A stretch of DNA of 64,000 nt from Anaerostipes hominis (ex Lee et al. 2021) (GCF_002270485.1 NZ_NQOG01000012.1:19457-83456); one strand, 5' to 3'; shown: positions 54,191-62,585, counted from the first letter of the stretch. The notes: generated by a model from the sequence alone, not told the origin. Numbers and translations: made by a program.

Positions 54191-54262
54191 TAGGCCTGGC
54201 GGGAATCGAACCCACAACGGCCCCTTAGGAGGGGGCTGTTATATCCATTTAACTACAGACCC
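54191..54262 (-). tRNA. tRNA-Arg (anticodon CCU)
   Basis: 72 bases on the reverse strand. Acceptor GGGTCTG pairs with CAGGCCT with two wobble pairs, discriminator A. D arm GTTA-AATGGATA-TAAC, anticodon stem GCCCC/GGGGC with loop CTCCTAA (anticodon CCT in DNA), T arm GTGGG-TTCGATT-CCCGC. No CCA is encoded. It reads AGG codons. Confidence 0.96.
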
Positions 54263-54326
54263 GTGAAACACATCTATTATTGTAACGATTCATTTATGAA
54301 AAGTCAATGAAAAAAGTTGCATGGCG

Positions 54327-54355
54327 TTGACTTTTTCATATTTTTTCATTAAAGT
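54327..54355 (+). promoter_or_regulatory. Likely promoter of the sodium symporter gene
   Basis: TTGACT (54327-54332), 17 bases, TAAAGT (54350-54355). The -10 is weak; the position before a clean GGGAGG binding site supports it. Confidence 0.5.
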
Positions 54356-54407
54356 AGTTAAATAGAATCTTTCTACGCTCGGCCGGAAATATGCAGGGAG
54401 GTAGTTT

Positions 54408-55772
54408 ATGAAAGCGATCAATGATTTTGTATGGGGACCTGTCATGCTTGTGCTCTTGATGGGGACAGGTATCTTTCTGACCATACGCCTTAAATTTCTT
54501 CCGTGGAGGAATCTCCCCTATGCCTTAAGGATGGTGTTTGTCAGGGATAAGAGCGGGGGACAGGACGGGGATATCTCCGGATTCCAGTCATTGATGACAG
54601 CTCTGGCAGCTACCATAGGAACCGGAAATATCGTCGGCGTCAGCACCGCCATGGTCATGGGCGGCCCCGGGGCATTTCTGTGGATGTGGATCAGTGCCCT
54701 GTTCGGGCTTTCTACGAAATATGCAGAGAGTGTTCTGGCGGTGAAGTACCGGGAAGTCAATAAAAACGGAGAAATGTGCGGCGGACCTATGTATGCCATG
54801 AAGAATGGTTTTAAGATTAAATGGATCGGTCTCGTGCTGGCATTTTTCTTTTCCTTATTTACAGTATTTGCATCCTTCGGCATCGGGAATATGACACAGG
54901 CCAATTCCATTGCCGAGTCAATGGCAGGCCTTTGGGGCACTCCCCACTGGCTGACCGGAGCTGTGATCGCTCTGCTGGCATTGTCCATCCTGATCGGAGG
55001 GATCAAGAGCATCGGCAGGGTGTGCGGATTTTTCGTACCCAAGATGGCAGTATTTTATTTTGTGATGGGCATTGCTGTCATCTATATGAACAGGGCCAAT
55101 CTAGGACAGGGAATCAGGATGATTTTTGAAATGGGACTCTCTCCGAGGGCTATGGCAGGGGGAGTCGGAGGTACGATTGTAGCAGGATTATTTTCTTCCA
55201 TGAGGTGGGGAATCGCCAGAGGAATATTTTCCAACGAGGCAGGTCTGGGTTCTGCTCCGATCGTTGCGGCAGCGGCTAAGACGGATCATCCCTCCAGACA
55301 GGGATATATCAACATGACAGGGACTTTCTTTGACACGCTGGTCGTATGCAGTGTGACGGGTCTGATTGTAGCATCCTCGGGGGTGCTCGGAAGTGTGGAT
55401 TCCCACGGCAGACTGATCACCGGGGCGGCGCTGACGATGAAAGCGTTTGAAAAGGCTCTTGGCCCGGCCGGGGAGATATGCGTCGGTCTGGGGATCATCA
55501 TGTTTGCCTTTTCCACGATCATAGGATGGGAGTATTACGGAGAGAAAGCGCTGGAATACCTGGTGAAAAAGACTTCTTATATTAAATTATACCGGGTTGT
55601 ATACTCTTTTGTAGTCTTTGTGGGGGCCACCGTGCCGCTTCAGCTTGTATGGAATTTCTCGGACACAATGAATGGGCTGATGGCAGTACCAAACCTGATA
55701 TGCCTGCTTGTTTTACATAAAGTAGTAGTAAAAGAATGTTTTCGTTTTGAACAGATTAAGAAAGGACGATGA
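54408..55772 (+). CDS. Alanine or glycine:sodium symporter (AGCS family)
   Basis: 454 residues, ten to eleven helices. Family motifs are TALAATIGTGNIVGVSTAMV, GGPGAFLWMWISALFGLSTK, CGGPMYAMKNGF, MRWGIARGIFSNEAGLGSAP and SNEAGLGSAPI followed by AAAKTDHPSRQGY. Imports alanine or glycine with sodium. Its stop lies just before the DJ-1 gene (4 bases), so the two are probably in one transcript. Confidence 0.95.
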   Translation: MKAINDFVWGPVMLVLLMGTGIFLTIRLKFLPWRNLPYALRMVFVRDKSGGQDGDISGFQSLMTALAATIGTGNIVGVSTAMVMGGPGAFLWMWISALFGLSTKYAESVLAVKYREVNKNGEMCGGPMYAMKNGFKIKWIGLVLAFFFSLFTVFASFGIGNMTQANSIAESMAGLWGTPHWLTGAVIALLALSILIGGIKSIGRVCGFFVPKMAVFYFVMGIAVIYMNRANLGQGIRMIFEMGLSPRAMAGGVGGTIVAGLFSSMRWGIARGIFSNEAGLGSAPIVAAAAKTDHPSRQGYINMTGTFFDTLVVCSVTGLIVASSGVLGSVDSHGRLITGAALTMKAFEKALGPAGEICVGLGIIMFAFSTIIGWEYYGEKALEYLVKKTSYIKLYRVVYSFVVFVGATVPLQLVWNFSDTMNGLMAVPNLICLLVLHKVVVKECFRFEQIKKGR

Positions 55773-55776
55773 ATTT

Positions 55777-56331
55777 ATGAATAAGGTATTTGTGTTTTTA
55801 GCAGATGGTTTTGAAGAGATAGAAGGACTCACGGTCGTAGATATGCTCCGTCGGGCAGGGATCGAAGTCATTATGGTTTCTGTAGGGCCTTCTAAGATGA
55901 TCACAGGCTCCCATCATATCGAAGTGGAGGCAGACTGTATGTTTCACGAAGTGCTGGAGCCGGAAGGAGCCATGTATGTGCTGCCGGGCGGAATGCCGGG
56001 CACCATTGCGCTGAGAGAGCATGAAGGGCTTGCGAAGCTTCTGAAAAAGGCGTATGATAATGGAAAATATCTGGCAGCGATCTGCGCCGCGCCGACAGTG
56101 CTCGGCAAGTATGGATTTTTAGACGGAAAGAAAGCGACCTGTTATCCCGGACAGGAGGATGGGCTTGGAAATGCGGAATATGTGACTGAATCCGTTGTCG
56201 CTGACGGCAAGGTGATCACCAGCCGGGGTATGGGAACTGCCATCCCGTTTGCGGGGAAATTGGTGGAACTTCTGCTTGGAACAGAGGCCAAAGAGAAATT
56301 ATTGGAAAGCATCATATACGAGGAAAAATAA
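55777..56331 (+). CDS. DJ-1/PfpI-family protein
   Basis: 184 residues. VFVFLADGFEEIEGLTVVDM has the conserved Glu, LPGGMPGTIALREHEGLAKL follows, and the nucleophile elbow is AAICAAPTVLGKYGFLDG with the reactive Cys. Ends VITSRGMGTAIPFAGKLVEL. Members act as chaperone or glyoxalase-like/deglycase enzymes, still debated. ATG at 55777 has AAAGGA upstream; an alternative upstream frame start overlaps the symporter gene. Confidence 0.92.
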   Translation: MNKVFVFLADGFEEIEGLTVVDMLRRAGIEVIMVSVGPSKMITGSHHIEVEADCMFHEVLEPEGAMYVLPGGMPGTIALREHEGLAKLLKKAYDNGKYLAAICAAPTVLGKYGFLDGKKATCYPGQEDGLGNAEYVTESVVADGKVITSRGMGTAIPFAGKLVELLLGTEAKEKLLESIIYEEK

Positions 56332-56333
56332 GA

Positions 56334-57119
56334 ATGCAAAGTACAGAAAAAATAAGCATTTGGGAGCAGTTCTACATTGCCTGCACCAAACCGAGGCAGT
56401 ATAAGAAGCTGCTGAACGTGAAAAAATGGAAGGTAGCTATATTTACATTGCTGATAGGCCTGGTCATTACTCTGCTTGGACCGGTGATGGATCTGGCAGG
56501 ATTTGCTGTGAGTGTGGGAGGCCCGAGAAACTTTGTCATGAACCGGCTGCCTGCCTTTGAACTGAGAGACGGGCAATTAAAGCTGGAACGCGCTATTGAC
56601 TTTAATCTGGGCGCACTCCATATCTCGGCAGATTCAAATAAAAAGTCCATTGGGGCAGATGACTTCGATGATAAATATTCCGATGAAGTTCATTTTTCAA
56701 AGAATAATATGGTGATTAAGACTTCTGTCATGGGACAGACCATAACAAAGAATTTCAGTACCATGAAAAATGTCACATTTACGAATCAGGATATGGCGAA
56801 TCTGCTTCCATTGGTATATTTCCTGATATTTGTCTCACTGCTTTTTGTATATGCAGGAATCGTCCTTCAGTATCTGTTTTACTGTCTGCTGATCTCCTGG
56901 CTGGTGTCTCTGAATATGAAAACCAGAAATCAGCCCATGGCATTCGGGAAGATTTTTCAGATGTCTATCTATGCCAGGGTACCCTGTGAACTGATCGGTA
57001 CCATCGGCCTTACGGCGGGGATTTCTTTCTTCACAGGGATCATATGGATCATGATCGGATATCTGGTGAGCTATCAGCTGATGATGATGGGACTTGTGGA
57101 GAAGAAGGCGAAAGAGTAG
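56334..57119 (+). CDS. DUF1189-family membrane protein
   Basis: 261 residues. One helix near residues 33-58, an extracellular part (about 60-150, with FELRDGQLKLERAI), and four helices from 160 to the end. It starts two bases after the DJ-1 gene, with translation probably coupled. DUF1189 proteins are common in Firmicutes and have no assigned function; some lie near cell-wall or protease genes. Confidence 0.75.
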   Translation: MQSTEKISIWEQFYIACTKPRQYKKLLNVKKWKVAIFTLLIGLVITLLGPVMDLAGFAVSVGGPRNFVMNRLPAFELRDGQLKLERAIDFNLGALHISADSNKKSIGADDFDDKYSDEVHFSKNNMVIKTSVMGQTITKNFSTMKNVTFTNQDMANLLPLVYFLIFVSLLFVYAGIVLQYLFYCLLISWLVSLNMKTRNQPMAFGKIFQMSIYARVPCELIGTIGLTAGISFFTGIIWIMIGYLVSYQLMMMGLVEKKAKE

Positions 57120-57221
57120 AATCTGAATAATAATGCGTCTGGAAATCCCTTATGAAGAAGCCGAAGCAGATACGTCCAGCACAAAGCCGGAAGAAAAAAT
57201 ACGCTTTAAAAAAGTAAAGGT

Positions 57222-57311
57222 AATAAGGTTCGCCTGAAGCCGATCCTTGAGAAGATGTCCCAGAGGATGTGCCTGTCAGAGCATCCGTTTGGAACGATAA
57301 GATACGAGAAA
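57222..57311 (+). mobile_element. Transposase remnant (IS1182-like C-terminal motif)
   Basis: The frame NKVRLKPILEKMSQRMCLSE followed by HPFGTIRYEKT resembles the end of IS1182-type transposases, where a Glu-His-Pro-Phe-Gly-Thr motif contains the third catalytic Glu. Only about 30 residues remain, and no inverted repeats or target duplication are seen. The rest of 57120-57221 holds Lys-rich coding-like debris. Confidence 0.45.
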
Positions 57312-57340
57312 ACCCCTGAGAACATCCTCAGGGGTTTTTC
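57308..57340. terminator. Intrinsic terminator between DUF1189 gene and amt
   Basis: AAAACCCCTGAG and CTCAGGGGTTTT, loop AACATC, then T residues. Symmetric flanks suit both directions, and the amt gene ends at 57397 on the other strand. Confidence 0.92.
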
Positions 57341-57396
57341 AGCAAAATTAGTCTTTTATATAAACGGGGGAGAGGACCCCGGTTATATTATTTATA

Positions 57397-58635
57397 TTAA
57401 TGGTCGCTTTTCAGTGGGAAATCTGCATAACCGGAAATACCATGCTCTGATATGTCCATACCTGCAATTTCTTCTTCCTCGGAAGCGCGAAGTCCGATGG
57501 TATGCTTAAGTCCCTGGAAGATGATGAGCCCGCCGACAATACAGTAAGCGGCAACGGCAGCGACACCGATAAACTGTGCTTTGATAAATGCACCTCTTGT
57601 GATATCTAAAAGCTTTAATGAATCTCCGGTTGCGAAGAAGGCTGTCAGAAGGGTTCCAACCACGCCGCAGGCCAGATGCACACCGCAGGCTCCGACCGGG
57701 TCATCTATTTTTGCTTTTTTATCAAGCAGTTCGATTACAGCAACTACAACGACTCCGCAGATAGCACCGATGGCAATCGCTCCGTAATTGGATACCACGT
57801 CACAACCGGCCGTGATACCTACGAGTCCAGCGAGGGAACCATTCAGAGTCATGGAAACATCAGGCTTTCCATAGCGTACCCAGGTGATGATCAATGCCAC
57901 TAAGGTGGATGCGGCGGCAGCCAGGTTTGTTGTCATGGCGATGGAGCCAAGAGTATCGGTGGCAGCAGTCGTGGAACCGCAGTTAAATCCGAACCAGCAG
58001 AACCATAAGATAAAGACTCCAAGTGCACCTAAAGCAATGTTGTGGGCAGGTATCGCTCTCGGAGTTCCGTCTGCTTTATATTTCCCGATACGGGGACCGA
58101 GGGTTGCAGCACCGACCAGTGCAAGCCATCCGCCGACAGAATGGACTGCAGTGGAGCCTGCAAAATCATGGAAACCAAGATCGGCAAGCCATCCGCCGCC
58201 CCAGATCCAGTGTCCGGTGATCGGGTAGATGATCAGACTGATCAGTGCACTGTAAGCCAGATAGGAAGAAAACTTTGTACGCTCTGCCATGGCCCCGGAA
58301 ACGATGGTTGCGGCTGTGGCACAAAATACAGTCTGAAAGATCATGAAGACACCCGGCGTGAGATCTTTAAACTGCTGCAAGTCAATGGATGTTGGATTGA
58401 AAAAGCCTGTGGTGCCGACGATAGGATTGTCGCCTCCGAACATCAGGGCAAATCCAATGACAAAGAAACAAAGGGTGCCGAGGACAAAGTCCATCAAGTT
58501 TTTCATGATGATGTTGCTAGAATTTTTCGCTCTTGTAAAACCTGTCTCAACCATTGCGAAGCCTGCCTGCATGAAGAAGACAAGGAAAGCTGAGATACAA
58601 GTCCATACAATATTTAATAACTGCTGTACGTCCAT
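57397..58635 (-). CDS. amt: Ammonium transporter
   Basis: 412 residues with eleven helices. MQAGFAMVETGFTRAKNSSN near the start, GHWIWGGGWLADLGFHDFAG, STAVHSVGGWLALVGAATLG with the first pore His, and ACGVHLACGVVGTLLTAFFA with the second His. It moves ammonia/ammonium and is blocked by PII when nitrogen is plentiful. ATG at 58635 has GGAGG 9 bases upstream; the longer frame to 58683 runs over the terminator-like hairpin. Follows glnB. Confidence 0.96.
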   Translation of the reverse strand: MDVQQLLNIVWTCISAFLVFFMQAGFAMVETGFTRAKNSSNIIMKNLMDFVLGTLCFFVIGFALMFGGDNPIVGTTGFFNPTSIDLQQFKDLTPGVFMIFQTVFCATAATIVSGAMAERTKFSSYLAYSALISLIIYPITGHWIWGGGWLADLGFHDFAGSTAVHSVGGWLALVGAATLGPRIGKYKADGTPRAIPAHNIALGALGVFILWFCWFGFNCGSTTAATDTLGSIAMTTNLAAAASTLVALIITWVRYGKPDVSMTLNGSLAGLVGITAGCDVVSNYGAIAIGAICGVVVVAVIELLDKKAKIDDPVGACGVHLACGVVGTLLTAFFATGDSLKLLDITRGAFIKAQFIGVAAVAAYCIVGGLIIFQGLKHTIGLRASEEEEIAGMDISEHGISGYADFPLKSDH

Positions 58636-58656
58636 ATTTATATCCTCCTTTAAGAC

Positions 58657-58712
58657 AAAAAGGGGACAATGCGTGCCTGCCATTTATGGCCTGGCTGCAT
58701 TATCCCCTTTGA
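58657..58712 (-). terminator. Terminator or attenuator hairpin between glnB and amt
   Basis: On the reverse strand AAAGGGGATAATGC pairs with GCATTGTCCCCTTT with one mismatch, enclosing about 28 bases, then TTTTTGTC. It ends about 20 bases before the amt start, so amt needs readthrough or antitermination. Confidence 0.8.
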
Positions 58713-58757
58713 TAATGATGTAAGTATTCTATTGTTTTCATATTTTTACCGCTTAGA

Positions 58758-59099
58758 TTATAAAGCGTCTTTTCCGGTCTCACCGGTACGGATTCTGATA
58801 GCTTCTTCCACAGGTGAGACAAAGATCTTGCCGTCTCCGAATTTACCGGTGCGGACGGTGTTTACGATATCTTTCGTCACCTTTTCTACAACTTCTTCCG
58901 GCATCACAGATTCTACTTTGATCTTAGGGAGCAGATTGGAATTCAATTCATTCCCTCTGTATTTCTGGGTAAATCCTTTCTGGTTTCCATAGCCCATGAT
59001 ATTGGAGATCATGAGTCCGGATACTTTGTGAGCTTCCAGGATATGTTTTACATCCGTGAGCTTCTCAGGTTTGATGACAACTACAACTTTCTTCATCAT
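58758..59099 (-). CDS. glnB: Nitrogen regulatory PII protein, GlnB/GlnK family
   Basis: 113 residues. VVVVIKPEKLTDVKHILEAH at the start, the T-loop YGNQKGFTQKYRG and NSNLLPKIKVESV, the B-loop TGKFGDGKIFVSPVEEAIRI and C-terminal TGETGKDAL. The Tyr that GlnD uridylylates in E. coli lies in RGAEY; here the sequence is RGNEL, so that modification is not expected. It binds ATP, ADP and 2-oxoglutarate and gates Amt. Start at the first of two adjacent ATG codons, 9 bases after AGGAGG. Confidence 0.95.
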   Translation of the reverse strand: MMKKVVVVIKPEKLTDVKHILEAHKVSGLMISNIMGYGNQKGFTQKYRGNELNSNLLPKIKVESVMPEEVVEKVTKDIVNTVRTGKFGDGKIFVSPVEEAIRIRTGETGKDAL

Positions 59100-59127
59100 A
59101 ATATAATTCCTCCTCTTTTTAATTTAA

Positions 59128-59168
59128 GAAAAAAAGGCATTCCAATCTCTTGATCGGAACGCCTTTGT
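59128..59168 (-). terminator. Terminator in the glnB-amt leader
   Basis: AAAGGCGTTCC pairs with GGAATGCCTTT (one wobble) with GAT/ATT inside and a CAAGAG six-base loop, then TTTTTTT. It lies between the promoter at 59184 and glnB. GGAACCAATC at the RNA 5' end can pair instead with GTTCC or GATTGG of this hairpin, making a candidate antiterminator. Confidence 0.8.
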
Positions 59169-59183
59169 TCTTGATTGGTTCCC

Positions 59184-59211
59184 ATTATACTCCTGGGGAT
59201 TCATTTGTCAA
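59184..59211 (-). promoter_or_regulatory. Promoter of glnB-amt
   Basis: On the reverse strand TTGACA (59206-59211), 16 bases, TATAAT (59184-59189). The transcript would start about eight bases later, just before the structured leader. Confidence 0.8.
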
Positions 59212-59312
59212 TAAAAAATCGGTTTGTATAAAAATAAATACAGATGAAAATCATTCTTAATCTGTCTGTAAAACATGATAGAATAGAAGAACAATCAGGA
59301 GCGGAGGAATTT

Positions 59313-60209
59313 ATGGAAAAAAAGAACAAATCATTGATGGTAGCCCTCGCGGTGCTTGCCACTTTTTTATGGGGAAGCGCTTTTCCCAGCGTAAAATTGG
59401 GCTATGAGATCTTTAAGATACAGGGAGATGATATCGGGAGCAAGCTGCTGTTTGCAGGCATCCGTTTTGCGGCGGCAGGGCTCATGGTGCTTGCAGTCTT
59501 AGGAGTCCAGACAAGACAGCGGCCATTGCCAAAAAAAGGGGCATTCAAACAGCTTCTGACCCTCGGAATCCTTCAGACGACAATCCAGTATTATTTCTTT
59601 TATGTGGGCCTTGCGCATACCACGGGAGCCAAGGGGTCGATCATCAACTCATTTACGGCATTCTTTCCGGTGGTTTTGGCACCTTTCTTTTTTAAGAGCG
59701 ACCGGCTGACGGCAAAGAAAATCATAGGATGTGCCGTGGGGCTTTCCGGCATCGTCCTGATCAATCTCCAGGGAGGGAGTCTCGGCGGATTTGCCTGGAA
59801 CGGAGAAGGGTTCATTGTGCTGGCGGCACTGTCACAGAGTCTCGCATCCATTTACAGCAAGAAGCTGGCACAGACGATGAATGTGATGCTGATCGCCGGA
59901 TATCAGCTTCTGCTCGGAGGAAGCCTGCTTCTGATCTTTGGATATGCAGGAAATGGAACGTTGACGTTCCAAAGCAGCGGCCTGCTTCTGCTGCTTTATA
60001 TGGCAGTCCTCTCTGCCGTTGCATTCAGCGTCTGGACCTGGCTTTTATTTCATTATCAGGTCAGCTCCATTTCCATCTATAATCTGCTGATCCCGGTGTT
60101 CGGAACCCTGCTTTCCGGCCTGCTTTTAAGAGAAAACGTCTTTACCGCGGTAAATATCGCATCCATTTTCCTTGTATGCGGAGGAATTGCGGCAGTGAAT
60201 AAACAGTAG
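59313..60209 (+). CDS. DMT-superfamily (EamA) transporter
   Basis: 298 residues, ten helices in two EamA repeats (ATFLWGSAFPSVKLGYEIFK and VLAALSQSLASIYSKKLAQT), with LIPVFGTLLSGLLLREN near the end. Unrelated in detail to the DMT gene at 20510. Exports an unknown metabolite. GGAGGAA lies before the ATG at 59313; the frame upstream to 59244 has no binding site. Confidence 0.9.
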   Translation: MEKKNKSLMVALAVLATFLWGSAFPSVKLGYEIFKIQGDDIGSKLLFAGIRFAAAGLMVLAVLGVQTRQRPLPKKGAFKQLLTLGILQTTIQYYFFYVGLAHTTGAKGSIINSFTAFFPVVLAPFFFKSDRLTAKKIIGCAVGLSGIVLINLQGGSLGGFAWNGEGFIVLAALSQSLASIYSKKLAQTMNVMLIAGYQLLLGGSLLLIFGYAGNGTLTFQSSGLLLLLYMAVLSAVAFSVWTWLLFHYQVSSISIYNLLIPVFGTLLSGLLLRENVFTAVNIASIFLVCGGIAAVNKQ

Positions 60210-60263
60210 ACAGCCTGTTTTGTGGAATATTCATACGTCTTTTTCATTGTAGCGGTTTCTGCG

Positions 60264-60568
60264 ATGAAGTATATTAGAATAGTAAAGGAATATTACATAT
60301 TTGCGGAAGGAACATGCTCGAAAAACAGAATGAGATACAGACATTGAAAGTAGGAAGCTTCAAGGCTGCCATAAAGGCGAAATGTCCGATCGTCCCGGTA
60401 GCCCTCGTGGATGCATTTATTCCTTTTGATTCCAATACGATAAAGCCTGTCACAGTCCAGGTGCATTTTTTGAAGCCCCTGTATTATGGTGATTACAAAA
60501 ATATGAAGGCTACGGAGATTGCAGAACAGGTAAAGGACAGAATCCAAAAGGCAATCGGATTACATTAA
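60264..60568 (+). pseudogene. 1-acylglycerol-3-phosphate acyltransferase (PlsC) remnant
   Basis: The frame MKYIRIVKEYYIFAEGTCSK is the PlsC motif FPEGTRS with changes, then stop at about 60350. The next frame gives LKVGSFKAAIKAKCPIVPVA and LVDAFIPFDSNTIKPVTVQV to the end, the normal C-terminal part. The N-terminal catalytic motif NHxxxxD is absent. Frameshift and truncation mean no activity. Confidence 0.75.
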
Positions 60569-60588
60569 AAAATATTGTTTTTAGACAG

Positions 60589-60623
60589 AAAAAAAGGCCA
60601 GATAGGGAAATCTGGTCTTTTTG
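60589..60623 (+). terminator. Intrinsic terminator
   Basis: AAAAGGCCAGAT and ATCTGGTCTTTTT around AGGGAA. It follows the plsC remnant and probably once ended that gene. Confidence 0.88.
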
Positions 60624-60655
60624 AGGGGAGTATAAATAAATTAATAAGGGGTTAT

Positions 60656-60691
60656 ATAGTAGAAATATATATAATGAATACCTTCTACTAT
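60656..60691. repeat. Nine-base inverted repeat upstream of the small Asn-rich gene
   Basis: ATAGTAGAA (60656-60664) and TTCTACTAT (60683-60691) separated by an AT-rich 18 bases. About 165 bases before the start of the small protein. Could be an operator or a weak RNA hairpin. Nothing else is identified in 60624-60854. Confidence 0.5.
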
Positions 60692-60854
60692 CTGCATTAT
60701 AAGGTATCACTAAAAAAAAAGCAATAAATTTTTTTCAGATGAAAATATGGATAATACAAAAATTTTTTATAATTGCGTTTTGTAAATCTTGCAAGAATAT
60801 TTTTTTCTCTTTTGCAGACAATATTTGTGTAACCAACAGAAAGGAGAATTTATC

Positions 60855-61004
60855 ATGTCAAAAAATTATTCTAACGAAAGCAACAACAGTAACAACAGCA
60901 ACAGTTCAAACGAGAGTAACAGCCAGAACAGATCTCAGAACAAATCTCAGAACAAAAACCAGAACAAATCTCAGAACAGCAGCCAGAACTCTTCTAACCG
61001 TTAG
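60855..61004 (+). CDS. Tiny Asn/Ser/Gln-rich low-complexity protein
   Basis: 49 residues. After MSKNYSNESNN the protein is nearly all Asn, Ser, Gln, Lys and Arg, with repeats of Ser-Gln-Asn-Lys coded by TCTCAGAACAAA units. No hydrophobic residue follows Tyr5. AAAGGAG lies 8 bases before ATG at 60855, and a strong terminator follows, so this looks like a genuine gene. Similar short proteins occur in clostridial genomes as uncharacterised. A disordered or spore-linked role is possible but unproven. Confidence 0.75.
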   Translation: MSKNYSNESNNSNNSNSSNESNSQNRSQNKSQNKNQNKSQNSSQNSSNR

Positions 61005-61028
61005 TTATTAGAAGAAGAAAGCGGGAGA

Positions 61029-61062
61029 GACGTCCAAAGAAACTTTCTTTGGACGTCTTTTC
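61029..61062 (+). terminator. Intrinsic terminator after the small Asn-rich gene
   Basis: GACGTCCAAAG and CTTTGGACGTC, eleven perfect pairs around AAACTTT, then TTTTC. Confidence 0.92.
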
Positions 61063-61105
61063 ATGTTCCTGCATATTCTAAATTATAAAAGGAAAGTGTT
61101 TGAAA

Positions 61106-61417
61106 ATGGAATTTACAAATATAACTTTGCAGGAAGGTATTGACCGTTCGAAACAGGATGATCATGTGATGTTTGATGTGAGAGAACCGTATAGATTTAA
61201 ACAGGGACATCTCCAAGGGGCTCTCAGCATGCCCTATGGTGTCATAAAAGATCAGGATGCTTTCAGAGATAAAAAGATCATTGTTTACTGTGACTTCGGC
61301 GGACAGAGCATGCTGGCTGCAAGGCATCTGGCTGAGCAGGGATATGAGGTCTACAATATTGTCGGCGGGATTTATTATTACCGCGGAGAGTTGACATCTC
61401 TGGGCCTAAAATTGTAG
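61106..61417 (+). CDS. Single-domain rhodanese-like protein
   Basis: 103 residues. MFDVREPYRFKQGHLQGALS is the CH2-like rhodanese start, and IVYCDFGGQSMLAARHLAEQ the active-site loop with Cys followed by DFGGQS. YNIVGGIYYYRGEL ends the fold. Transfers sulfane sulfur to an unknown acceptor. ATG at 61106 is given; TTG at 61100 in the same frame is closer to the AAAGGA site and could be used instead. Confidence 0.88.
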   Translation: MEFTNITLQEGIDRSKQDDHVMFDVREPYRFKQGHLQGALSMPYGVIKDQDAFRDKKIIVYCDFGGQSMLAARHLAEQGYEVYNIVGGIYYYRGELTSLGLKL

Positions 61418-61445
61418 AATGAATATTATAATGCAAAGGAGAAAC

Positions 61446-62585
61446 ATGAATAATATAGAATTGATCGCCCCATGCCACTTTGGCCTGGAGGCAGTATTAA
61501 AGAGAGAAATACAGGATTTAGGATACGAGATTGCAAAGGTTGAGGACGGAAGGGTGACCTTCTTTTCTGACCTTGGCGGAATTGCAAGGGCAAATATGTT
61601 TTTGAGGACCGCAGAACGGATTTTGCTCAAGGTTGGTGCCTTTCGCGCATCGACCTTCGAGCAGCTGTTTGACAGGACGGCAGAGCTTGCCTGGGAAGAT
61701 TTTATTCCTGAGGACGGAAAGTTCTGGGTGAAAAAGGCTTCCACTGCAAAGAGCAAACTTTACAGTGCTCCGGATATTCAGTCGATCGTCAAAAAAGCTA
61801 TGGTAGAACGTCTGAAAAAGCGGTACCGCGTGTCCTGGTTTCCGGAAACAGGGAACGAGTATCCAGTGCGTGTCTTCATATTAAAAGACGAGGTAACAGT
61901 CAGTCTTGACACCAGCGGGACTCCGCTGCATAAGCGGGGCTACCGCACTCTGACAAGTGAAGCTCCGATCAGAGAGACTCTTGCAGCGGCGCTGATCATG
62001 CTGACACCCTGGAAGAAGGACCGCATCTTGGTGGACCCGTTCTGCGGAAGCGGAACCTTTCTGATCGAGGCTGCCATGATGGGAGCCGGCATCGCTCCGG
62101 GGATGAACCGCTCCTTTGAGGCAGAGGCGTGGACTAATTTTCTTCCGAAAAAGACATGGTATGATGCGGCCGATGAAGCCGGAGACCTGATGGACCTGGA
62201 TATTTCCATGGACCTGCAGGGCTACGACAAGGACTCCAGGGTACTGAAGCTTGCCAGGGAAAATGCGGCTGCCGCTGAAGTGGATCATCTGATCCATTTC
62301 CAGCAAAGAGAAGTAAAAGATTTCAGCCACCCGAAACCCTATGGATTTATCATAACCAATCCGCCCTATGGTGAGCGGCTTGAAGAAAAAGAGGCTCTGC
62401 CGGAACTTTACGGGCAGATTGGAGACATTTTTCAGAAGATGGATACATGGTCTAAATATGTGATCACCTCTTACGAAGATGCACAGAAGTACATTGGTAA
62501 AGCTGCAAAGGTTAGAAAGGTCTACAACGGAATGATTCGTGCCGAGTTCTGTCAGTATCTCGGACCAAAACCGCCCAGGAGATAA
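61446..62585 (+). CDS. THUMP-domain class I rRNA methyltransferase (RlmL/YpsC type)
   Basis: 379 residues. N-terminal ferredoxin-like and THUMP part (1-160, IELIAPCHFGLEAVLKREIQ), then a Rossmann methyltransferase: VDPFCGSGTFLIEAAMMGAG as the SAM motif and ITNPPYGERLEE as the NPPY catalytic motif for N2-guanine methylation. By family it likely modifies G2445-equivalent in 23S rRNA. ATG at 61446 with AAAGGAG upstream. Starts a unit with rdgB and the phosphodiesterase. Confidence 0.93.
   Translation: MNNIELIAPCHFGLEAVLKREIQDLGYEIAKVEDGRVTFFSDLGGIARANMFLRTAERILLKVGAFRASTFEQLFDRTAELAWEDFIPEDGKFWVKKASTAKSKLYSAPDIQSIVKKAMVERLKKRYRVSWFPETGNEYPVRVFILKDEVTVSLDTSGTPLHKRGYRTLTSEAPIRETLAAALIMLTPWKKDRILVDPFCGSGTFLIEAAMMGAGIAPGMNRSFEAEAWTNFLPKKTWYDAADEAGDLMDLDISMDLQGYDKDSRVLKLARENAAAAEVDHLIHFQQREVKDFSHPKPYGFIITNPPYGERLEEKEALPELYGQIGDIFQKMDTWSKYVITSYEDAQKYIGKAAKVRKVYNGMIRAEFCQYLGPKPPRR

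Noticed and set aside
57120..57311. A complete insertion sequence
   Set aside because: Only about 30 transposase-like residues remain and no terminal repeats are visible.
60855..61004. CRISPR or tandem-repeat array, suggested by the 12-base repeats
   Set aside because: Units are adjacent without spacers, in frame, and inside a gene with start and terminator signals.
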